Below, in pieces: positions 1 to 5,637 of a stretch of DNA of 12,544 nucleotides. The DNA is from CAYNFR01 sp964616755. GTDB lineage: Bacteria; Bacteroidota; Bacteroidia; Chitinophagales; Saprospiraceae. Each line of letters starts with the position of its first letter. Within the stretch, counting starts at the first letter, position 1. The notes under the pieces were generated by a model, which was not told the DNA's origin, did no database searches, and saw only the letters and a list, made by a program, of their open reading frames with translations. The stretch is from assembly GCA_964616755.1 (NCBI GenBank), contig CAZTSI010000079.1, forward strand, positions 1-12,544, written 5' to 3'. The translations under genes and the position numbers were made by a program.

Positions 1-276
1 CAGCTCCTGTTGCTCCTTGAGGGCCCGCAGCACCTGTGGGACCTGCTGGACCTTGTGCACCTGTGGCACCCGTATTGCCCACAGGCCCTTGCGCGCCGAT
101 TGGTCCAACAGGACCCGTAAGATCGGATGTAGTGAAAATTGTACCGTCAGAATAGGTAAAGGTGAACGTTCCATTTCCATTGTCAACAGTTGAAGTGATG
201 GATCGACCAGCAGCTCCTGTTGCTCCTTGAGGGCCCGCAGCACCTGTGGGACCTGCTGGACCTTGTGCACCTGTGG
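1..276. repeat. 66-bp exact direct repeat, 210-bp period, inside the collagen-like gene
   Basis: Positions 1-66 and 211-276 are identical; the first mismatch is at 67 versus 277. The 210-base period equals 70 codons, so the reading frame is kept. The unit codes for one collagen block of the GAQ-GPA-GPT-GAA-GPQ-GAT type. Its left copy touches the window edge, so the repeat may continue outside. Identity in this patch, against clear divergence of the neighbouring spacer modules, suggests recent duplication or gene conversion. Confidence 0.95.
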
Positions 277-1435
277 GACCTTGTGCACCTGCTGGACCTG
301 CTGGACCTGCTGGACCTGCTGGACCTTGTGTACCTGCAGGTCCCGCTGGACCTTGTGCGCCTCTTAAATCTGGTGTAACATAATTTGTTCCATCGGTATA
401 GACGATGGTAAGAGTTCCATTTCCATTATCATTAATTGTCGAGATCCCGCGACCTGCAACTCCATTTGAGCCCGCTGGTCCTGTCAAGCCTTGCGGGCCT
501 CTAAGGTCGGGAGTCACGTAAGTGGTGTTGTCAGTATACTGTATAGTGAAAGTCCCGTTATTATTGTAAACGACCCCACTTATACCTTTTCCGTCATCTC
601 CTTTAGGACCTTGAAGTCCAGGAAAATTATTTAAATCTACTGATCGGCTATTTCCGTTTTCGATTTCTATTGTTAGAATTGAGCCATTCAAGTCAAAATT
701 AGTGATTAGCTGATCGTCTGTATTTAAAGTAGTCAGATCAACGGTCTCTGTGTTCCCACCTTCTAGACTAATCGTAAGTATACCATTAGAAATGGATAAC
801 TGCGTAATGTTTTGATCATCAGATAAAATGCTAGATAAATCTAATTGTCTTGTTCCACCATCCTCTAGCGTAATATTTATTATTGTACCCAATAAAGAGA
901 AATCAAGAAGTTGCTGATCATCCGTATTTACAGCTAATGTAGAAAGGTCAACTGTTTGCGTATTGCCATTTTCGAGGGTTATGGACAAAATATTGCCCGT
1001 CAAAGAAAAATTAGATATGTTTTGGTTATCACTAATTAAAGAACTTAAGTCCAGCTGTTGAGTATTGCCATCTTCTATTGAAATCGTGACCACGTTGCCA
1101 GTTAGACTAAAAGCCGTTATATTTTGATTGTCGGTATCGTTGAGGCACAACCATGAAGGCGAGGCTGGCGTACCCACATTTACCTCAATACATGTATTGT
1201 CCGTATTAAAAATCGTCAAACCCGTGGGGGGCATCGTTATTGCCGATCGTTCTACGCTCGTCATACGTGGCCACAAAAAACCCTTACTCTTGCTTTCGAG
1301 TTCGAGTAATGAAGCTGGGTTGATAGCATTTGGATTATCGCCCATTTTAATCTGAGCCGATAATTCTGCAGATCCCAGAAAAAAGACCACGAATAAAACG
1401 AGATATAAATTGGTAATATGTCTGAATATTGACAT
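1..1435 (-). CDS. Secreted collagen-like repeat protein, N-terminal part (3' end outside window)
   Basis: The frame is open from ATG at 1435 to the window edge (478 codons, no stop). Residues 1-27 form a Sec signal peptide: Arg/His near the start, hydrophobic core at 10-22, and cleavage expected after LSA at 27. Residues 28-98 resemble a Bacteroidota secreted-protein domain (ASLLELESKSKGF, then WPRMTSVER). Residues 100-271 are five repeats of 34-36 residues; each starts with (D/N)DQ-type residues, continues with a 'LTISLEGGNT' pattern and ends with 'VDL'. From 273 on, Gly-X-Y collagen triplets (blocks of about 4, 6, 18 and at least 12) alternate with three spacers at 284-311, 328-357 and 410-439 built on 'NGNGTFT..Y.DGT...T.DL'. 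Inferred role: an extended surface or matrix fibre or adhesin. Ligand, cell anchoring (possibly type IX secretion) and the C-terminal domain cannot be seen. Coding status is well supported; function is not. Confidence 0.9.
   Translation of the reverse strand, partial: MSIFRHITNLYLVLFVVFFLGSAELSAQIKMGDNPNAINPASLLELESKSKGFLWPRMTSVERSAITMPPTGLTIFNTDNTCIEVNVGTPASPSWLCLNDTDNQNITAFSLTGNVVTISIEDGNTQQLDLSSLISDNQNISNFSLTGNILSITLENGNTQTVDLSTLAVNTDDQQLLDFSLLGTIINITLEDGGTRQLDLSSILSDDQNITQLSISNGILTISLEGGNTETVDLTTLNTDDQLITNFDLNGSILTIEIENGNSRSVDLNNFPGLQGPKGDDGKGISGVVYNNNGTFTIQYTDNTTYVTPDLRGPQGLTGPAGSNGVAGRGISTINDNGNGTLTIVYTDGTNYVTPDLRGAQGPAGPAGTQGPAGPAGPAGPAGAQGPTGAQGPAGPTGAAGPQGATGAAGRSITSTVDNGNGTFTFTYSDGTIFTTSDLTGPVGPIGAQGPVGNTGATGAQGPAGPTGAAGPQGATGA
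291..326. repeat. Four perfect tandem copies of a 9-bp unit (gctggacct)
   Basis: Copies lie at 291-299, 300-308, 309-317 and 318-326, and imperfect copies continue on both sides. On the minus strand each copy codes for one Gly-Pro-Ala collagen triplet. The copy number could change by slippage without breaking the frame, which would lengthen or shorten the collagen rod. Confidence 0.95.
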
Positions 1436-1501
1436 GATATTCTGATATAGGTTAATGAATGATTCAAAGGCGCAAAGCCAAGTCATTGTATAAATCTTGG
1501 A

Positions 1502-1534
1502 AAGACGTTCGTCTTGATTCAAACCATTTGGTTT
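1502..1534. repeat. Pair of adjacent 14-bp palindromes upstream of the collagen-like gene
   Basis: Positions 1502-1515 read aagacg-tt-cgtctt and 1521-1534 read aaacca-tt-tggttt. Each has 6-base arms that are exact reverse complements around a TT centre. Their centres are 19 bases apart, close to two helical turns. They sit 68-100 bases upstream of the minus-strand start at 1435, a plausible place for an operator, but no regulator is known. Confidence 0.5.
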
Positions 1535-1574
1535 AATTCATGAGCAAATCCATCCATCGCCCCTATCAAAATAT

Positions 1575-1595
1575 TAATACCTCTAACGGGTATTA
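1575..1595. repeat. Short inverted repeat (7-base stem, 7-base loop)
   Basis: taatacc (1575-1581) and ggtatta (1589-1595) are exact reverse complements around a 7-base loop. No T-tract follows on either strand, so it does not look like an intrinsic terminator. It may be chance in an AT-rich gap or part of a structured element. Confidence 0.4.
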
Positions 1596-1947
1596 GTGTA
1601 GAGTAAATCATGGTTTTAAAGGTGTTATGCTGTCATAAAGACTGTTTTACACTACTCTACCCCTACTAGTTTAAGTCTTTTAGACGTATATAAATATTTC
1701 TATATTTCACCATTCTAGCTATGCCGTACCAAAAGAATTCCCTCAGAGTGATAATTAAAAAAAAAATTTCACTCAGCTATGAAACCCTTCAGTCAAGGCG
1801 AACTTAGCATACCCAATGGTAATCCAACTATGCTCCTTCTTCCAAAGCACAAAAATCAGAACATTTACTGCCTCTGGGTAAGGCCGCATACTTCGACATA
1901 GCGAAAATTATGCAGGAGTTGTCCGAAGAAAAACTATAGTTAGAGAC

Positions 1948-1981
1948 CTAAACATATTACAAAAATATATAATATGTTTAG
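1948..1981. repeat. 12-bp perfect inverted repeat with 10-base loop
   Basis: ctaaacatatta (1948-1959) and taatatgtttag (1970-1981) are exact reverse complements. After one mismatch (1947/1982) the pairing resumes for three more bases (1944-1946 with 1983-1985), giving 15 pairs out of 16. The stem is AT-rich and lacks a following U-tract. It could be an operator, a structured RNA, or the end of a lost mobile element; no transposase lies next to it. Confidence 0.55.
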
Positions 1982-2128
1982 ATCTAGTTAGTATTATGAA
2001 TAATTAATTTAGTTAAATATTGGCGCATGATAATAAAGGAATAAGCTATCGCATCGAATAAGGTTATCGTTGTCGATTAAATACTGACTCAAATCACACA
2101 CTATACGAAGGAATAGTACATTTATGGC

Positions 2129-2872
2129 ATGAAAAGTATAGTTGCCTATTTCAGGGCCTTGTTGGTTCTCATCATTACAGCTGGACATATTGTCATTTTG
2201 TTGATTACCAATATTTTCACTCGATCGCCGCAAGTTGGATTTTGGTTTAGACGTAGTTGGGCGCGTTGGACAGCATTCATTATAGGCGTGAAGCTCGAAA
2301 TAAACAAAAATGATCTAGATAACCGGCCAGCTATATATCTTAGTAATCATCGTTCGATGATAGATCCTGTGATCCAAGCACGATATATTAATGCGCATAT
2401 CATTGCTAAGAACGAAGTAAGTCATATACCAGTCATAAATAAAGGAGCTCAGCTTACAGGAATCATTTTTGTCAAAAGGGATAAGCTAAGTAGCCGCCTA
2501 GCGGCTAGAAACGAAACCGAACGATTGCTGTTGGCAGGTCATAGTGTACTGGTATATGCCGAAGGCACAACTGGCACGAATCAAACGACCATTGATTTTA
2601 AGCCTGGCACTTTGTCCATTGCTGCTAAATATAATATTCCTGTGATTCCTGTGGCCATAGAATACAAAGAGCCATTAGATTTCTGGTATTCTGGAGGGTT
2701 AAGATCTCAAATGATCCGGCAAGTTGGAAAGAGGACGACCATGGCAAAAATGTCCATTTTAGCTCCTATCATCCACTCTGACCAAAAAATTCTTTTAGAA
2801 CAGGTAAAGTCAGCGATAGATACGGAGATGTTGGTTTTGCAGAAGAATTGGTCCCAAGTGTTCGAAGCTTAA
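2129..2872 (+). CDS. plsC: 1-acyl-sn-glycerol-3-phosphate acyltransferase (PlsC/LPLAT family)
   Basis: This 247-residue protein would transfer an acyl chain to lysophosphatidic acid to make phosphatidic acid, at the inner face of the cytoplasmic membrane. A hydrophobic helix spans roughly residues 8-29. Block I is the catalytic H-X4-D motif NHRSMID with His74 and Asp79. Block II is FVKRDK (114-119). Block III is EGTTG with Glu145-Gly-Thr, where the first residues bind the phosphate. Block IV is the IPVIPVAIEY stretch. Length and motif order are normal for PlsC. The start at 2129 precedes the membrane helix; ATG 2124 is out of frame. The gene stands alone on the plus strand and its TAA overlaps the stop of msrA on the other strand. 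Paralogues of this family can have other acyl acceptors, so family assignment is firmer than exact substrate. Confidence 0.9.
   Translation: MKSIVAYFRALLVLIITAGHIVILLITNIFTRSPQVGFWFRRSWARWTAFIIGVKLEINKNDLDNRPAIYLSNHRSMIDPVIQARYINAHIIAKNEVSHIPVINKGAQLTGIIFVKRDKLSSRLAARNETERLLLAGHSVLVYAEGTTGTNQTTIDFKPGTLSIAAKYNIPVIPVAIEYKEPLDFWYSGGLRSQMIRQVGKRTTMAKMSILAPIIHSDQKILLEQVKSAIDTEMLVLQKNWSQVFEA
2869..2872. other. Shared TTAA: overlapping convergent stop codons of plsC and msrA
   Basis: The plus-strand TAA occupies 2870-2872 and the minus-strand TAA occupies 2871-2869. The palindrome TTAA therefore ends both genes, leaving no room for a terminator between them. Transcripts from each side must run into the other gene. 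Confidence 0.95.
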
Positions 2873-3522
2873 TCCTTCAATTTGTCCGCGAATTTTTCAC
2901 GAACTTTGTTTATCTTAGGGTTAATTATTACCCGACAATAGCCATAATTCGGATTGAGTCTATAAAACTCTTGGTGATATTCCTCTGCTTCATAAAAAAC
3001 TTCAAAAGGCACCACGTCGGTGACTGGTGGTGCAGACCACAATTTAGTTGCCACCTCGTTTTTAGACTTTTCAGCAATTTCTCTTTGCTCGTCATTATGA
3101 TATAGCACGATAGATCGATATTGAGGTCCAACATCATTTCCTTGTCTATTGAGTGTAGTAGGATCGTGAGTTGTCCAAAAAATTTCAAGCAGCTCTTCAA
3201 AACTTATCATACTAGCGTCAAAATATACCTGACATACTTCGGCATGTCCAGTTTTCTTGCCGGTTACTTGTTCATAGCTTGGATTTGCTACATGACCACC
3301 ACTGTAGCCCGATACAACTTTGCCAACACCCTTTAGGTCTTGAAAGACTGCTTCTACGCACCAAAAACATCCGCCGCCCAATGTCGCTATTTCATATTTG
3401 CTCATGTCAATAATTTTCTGGTCTGCGGCTACGGCTGGTCTTGAAGGTTGAGCGCAAGCCGACCATAACATCATAACATTGATAATAACTAAGATTTTTC
3501 TTTGCATAGGGATTAAACGCAC
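2869..3522 (-). CDS. msrA: Peptide methionine-S-sulfoxide reductase MsrA, probably exported
   Basis: The enzyme reduces the S-form of methionine sulfoxide in proteins. The active-site motif GCFWC is present, with catalytic Cys52; a probable resolving Cys is at 196 in the C-terminal NPNYGYCR stretch. The SGYSGG and HDPTTLNRQGNDVGPQYRS blocks are typical of the family. Residues 1-25 carry basic residues, a hydrophobic stretch and ...LWSAC-AQ, so the protein is probably exported, perhaps as a lipoprotein on Cys23, although Trp at -3 is a poor lipobox. Met6 (MQRKIL) is an equally good start. Met40, right before the conserved domain, would give a cytosolic form, but the upstream leader is intact. 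It follows prfB by 30 bases, so the two are probably co-transcribed. The convergent acyltransferase gene shares its stop-codon bases. Confidence 0.93.
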   Translation of the reverse strand: MRLIPMQRKILVIINVMMLWSACAQPSRPAVAADQKIIDMSKYEIATLGGGCFWCVEAVFQDLKGVGKVVSGYSGGHVANPSYEQVTGKKTGHAEVCQVYFDASMISFEELLEIFWTTHDPTTLNRQGNDVGPQYRSIVLYHNDEQREIAEKSKNEVATKLWSAPPVTDVVPFEVFYEAEEYHQEFYRLNPNYGYCRVIINPKINKVREKFADKLKD

Positions 3523-3552
3523 TCGTTTAGAATTAGTTCAAGTGAAAAGCCA

Positions 3553-4639
3553 TCAATTGCTGCGTTCATTCCACATAAGGTAAGCTTTTAGAAATTCGTC
3601 GAGGTTACCATTCAAGACGGCATCTGTTTGGCTCGTCTGATACTGCGTTCTGTGATCTTTGACGCGTCTATCATCTAACACATACGACCGAATTTGAGAA
3701 CCCCATTCATTCTTCATTTTATTAGATTCCACAACATTCTTTTCAGCCCGCTGACGCTCCAACTCTCTTTCATACAAGCGCGATTTTAACATTTGAAGTG
3801 CCTTCTCTCGATTGAGATGTTGGGATCGCTCTTGTTGGCATTCGACGACGATGCCACTAGGTAAATGTCTAACGCGAACAGCAGATTCTGTCTTATTGAC
3901 GTGCTGCCCGCCTGCACCACTAGATCGAAAAGTATCCCATTCGATCTCAGCAGGATTGATATCGACTTCTATTGAATTGTCGATCAGCGGATGAACAAAC
4001 ACTGAAGCAAAAGAAGTCATACGTTTACCTTGTGCATTGTATGGGCTGACCCGAACAAGACGGTGTACGCCATTTTCACCATTTAAGAGTCCATAGACAT
4101 ATTCACCACATATCTCAATCTCCACAGATCGCACGCCCGCGACATCTCCATTAACACGGTTTAGCTCCGACACTTTAAATCCAGATTTTTCGCCCCAAAG
4201 TACATACATTCGGTACAGCATTTCTGCCCAGTCGCACGCCTCTGTACCACCAGCCCCTGCATTGATTTCTAGGATGGCTGAAAGCTCGTCTTCTGGTCGA
4301 TTGAGTGTTGAGCGAAACTCTACATCTTCCAATAATTCTATGGCGTTCCTATATCCATTATCAAGCTCTTCTTCACTTAGTTCGCCTTCTTTAAAAAATT
4401 CTTGAAGTACCACAAGATCCTCAATAGCTTGATCTATAATCATAAAGCGCTCTACCCAATTTTTATGCGTCTTGAGTTCCTTGAGAATTGTTTCAGCTCT
4501 CAAGGGATCATCCCAAAAACGAGGATTTACTGTTTGCGCCTCTTTGTCCTGTATATGAAAAAGTCGATTATCAATGTCAAAGATACCTCCTCAGGTCTGA
4601 CAATCGCGTATTTAGTTCTGAAAGCTGTTCAGCTGTCAT
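3553..4639 (-). CDS. prfB: Peptide chain release factor 2, with programmed +1 frameshift
   Basis: RF2 ends translation at UGA and UAA on the ribosome. The first 20 codons run from ATG at 4639 to CTT at 4582-4580 and are followed by an in-frame TGA (4579-4577). A +1 slip restores the long frame (GAC at 4578-4576) for 341 more codons, giving a product of about 361 residues, normal for RF2. The joined sequence, ...LRRYL-DIDNRLF, matches the RF2 N-terminal pattern. The stop-codon recognition tripeptide is SPY at 198-200, where SPF is usual for RF2. The catalytic GGQ is at 243-245, followed by HVNKTESAVR. Low RF2 slows reading of the TGA and favours frameshifting, so the gene controls its own level. 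A candidate promoter lies at 4681-4711; msrA follows 30 bases downstream. A start at the ATG 4503 would remove the N-terminal domain and is wrong. Confidence 0.96.
4576..4591 (-). promoter_or_regulatory. RF2 programmed +1 frameshift site
   Basis: On the minus strand the site reads AGGAGGTATCTTTGAC. The Shine-Dalgarno-like AGGAGG (4591-4586) sits three bases before the slippery CTT (4582-4580), which is followed by TGA and C (4579-4576). Spacer and slip codon match the canonical bacterial prfB site. Together with the clean RF2 homology in both frames this makes a sequencing error unlikely. Confidence 0.95.
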
Positions 4640-4680
4640 TGTCCTTGCGTTTATAAAATGAAAATTCTCTATTGTTATTG

Positions 4681-4711
4681 TAAAGTTATCACGTAGTAAA
4701 ACTTACCCAAA
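4681..4711 (-). promoter_or_regulatory. Candidate Bacteroidota promoter for prfB-msrA
   Basis: On the minus strand TTTG (4711-4708) is separated by exactly 19 bases from TAACTTTA (4688-4681). The latter differs from the -7 consensus TAnnTTTG only in the last base. Transcription would begin near 4677, about 38 bases before the prfB start. The site lies in the 92-base gap after the FKBP gene, so prfB-msrA may be transcribed independently of the upstream pair. Confidence 0.5.
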
Positions 4712-4731
4712 TAGAAGTTTTCATTTTTTTG

Positions 4732-5625
4732 TTAATAAAACATTTCAATTATCTCCATATAAAAGTAAAGTTCAGAATTAGCGGGGATTTCAGGAATTTG
4801 ATCTGTATCTCCATATCCTAATTCAGAAGGAATAAATACTGAGGCCTTCGATCCAACCGGTAAATTTAGTGCTATTTGATCCCAGCCCTGAATTACTTCA
4901 CCACGACCTACCCTAAAACTAAACGGTTGTCCTTTGCTTAAAGAATTGTCAAACATTGATCCATCTTTCACAACGCGACCATAATAATGTACGGAAATCA
5001 TCCTGTCTTTAGAAGGCAAATCGCCTGTACCCTTTTCATGCAAAATATACTTTACTCCATTTTCGGTAGTCTGCAAATCAAGTTGATTAGATTTATATTG
5101 CTTCAAAGTCTTTTCTGTCAAAAGTTCAACTTCACCCATGCGCGCTTGGGCAGCCTCCATCGCTGCCATTTGCTTGTTTCGTTCTTCTGTTATTCTGACT
5201 TCATTATCAGCAGGAGTTAAGACATCCTGCACTACAACTACGTATTGAATGAATTTCAAATCTTCATACCCTGGGGGCATTGCAGGCATAGAATCTCTAG
5301 GAACGACAATAACTATGCTATCCCCCACTTGGCAATAACTTAAAATATCAACGATAGGATTTGTTTTTCTTACAGGATCGTCTGCCGCCAAAATTTGTAT
5401 ACTAGGTACCATTTGTTGGTTTCGATACGATTGTAAAAGCTCCCATTTGTCATCATGAATGTCCATTTGGAAATATACAAAATCCCCAGTAGCTGGTTTC
5501 TTGCCATCACCTTCTTTGAGTACGGTGTATTCATATCCTGAAGCCGCCTTTGGTCTAGCCGATTTCGTATTACAGGCCGTCAATAAAGTGCACGCGGCCA
5601 TTAGCACTAACAATAAATTTTTCAC
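4732..5625 (-). CDS. FKBP-type peptidyl-prolyl cis-trans isomerase lipoprotein, two-domain
   Basis: This 297-residue protein probably assists folding of exported proteins at the envelope. The signal peptide ends in the lipobox LTAC with lipidated Cys18. Residues ~30-145 look like a degenerate FKBP-type domain (YTVLKEGDG at its start and QVGDSIVIVVPRD at its end) without the usual active-site residues. A charged helical linker spans ~150-180. The C-terminal FKBP domain (~186-297) has the ligand-pocket residues: Tyr in HYYGRV, Phe-Asp in MFD (225-226), VIQGW (244-248), ELGYG (268-272), and an aromatic in LYFYM. The gene begins 12 bases after the DHH phosphoesterase gene, so they are probably one transcript. 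In gliding Bacteroidota the lipid-anchored PPIase GldI belongs to this class, but this protein is longer and I do not assign that name. PPIase activity is likely; clients are unknown. Confidence 0.9.
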   Translation of the reverse strand: MKNLLLVLMAACTLLTACNTKSARPKAASGYEYTVLKEGDGKKPATGDFVYFQMDIHDDKWELLQSYRNQQMVPSIQILAADDPVRKTNPIVDILSYCQVGDSIVIVVPRDSMPAMPPGYEDLKFIQYVVVVQDVLTPADNEVRITEERNKQMAAMEAAQARMGEVELLTEKTLKQYKSNQLDLQTTENGVKYILHEKGTGDLPSKDRMISVHYYGRVVKDGSMFDNSLSKGQPFSFRVGRGEVIQGWDQIALNLPVGSKASVFIPSELGYGDTDQIPEIPANSELYFYMEIIEMFY

Positions 5626-5637
5626 TTGAATTTTTTT

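Larger units (their letters stand above)
1436..2128. other. Roughly 690-base gap without a convincing gene; rich in short inverted repeats
   Basis: This AT-rich stretch lies between the divergently transcribed collagen-like gene (minus) and the acyltransferase gene (plus). No frame on either strand looks like an intact protein and no tRNA or rRNA was recognised. It contains two 14-base palindromes (1502-1534), a 7-base stem (1575-1595), a longer-range pair gtagagta/tactctac (1598-1605 with 1653-1660), a run of ten A (1757-1766) and a 12-base perfect inverted repeat (1948-1981). Short open stretches at 1779-1901 and 1823-1939 in different frames could be the remains of a gene, but they match nothing I recognise. 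Promoters for both flanking genes should lie here; I could not pin down a convincing one. Confidence 0.6.

Noticed and set aside
1..330. CRISPR-like short repeats
   Set aside because: The repeats are multiples of 9 bases, in frame, and code for Gly-X-Y collagen triplets. There are no equal-length unique spacers.
1128..1355. Plus-strand open frame of 75 codons
   Set aside because: It lies antisense to the secreted protein's conserved N-terminal domain and first repeat, which have clear protein-level patterns. The plus-strand product looks like no known protein.
1436..2128. Insertion sequence in the gap
   Set aside because: No transposase motif, no matched terminal repeats at its edges and no target duplication were seen; only isolated palindromes are present.
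3553..4503. prfB starting at ATG 4503 as a complete gene
   Set aside because: The RF2-type N-terminus continues upstream to 4578 and, through the CTT-TGA-C frameshift, to ATG 4639. The shorter form would lack the N-terminal domain.
4576..4582. Sequencing error or pseudogene at the in-frame TGA of prfB
   Set aside because: The break falls exactly on the conserved programmed site with its Shine-Dalgarno-like hexamer, and homology is clean on both sides.
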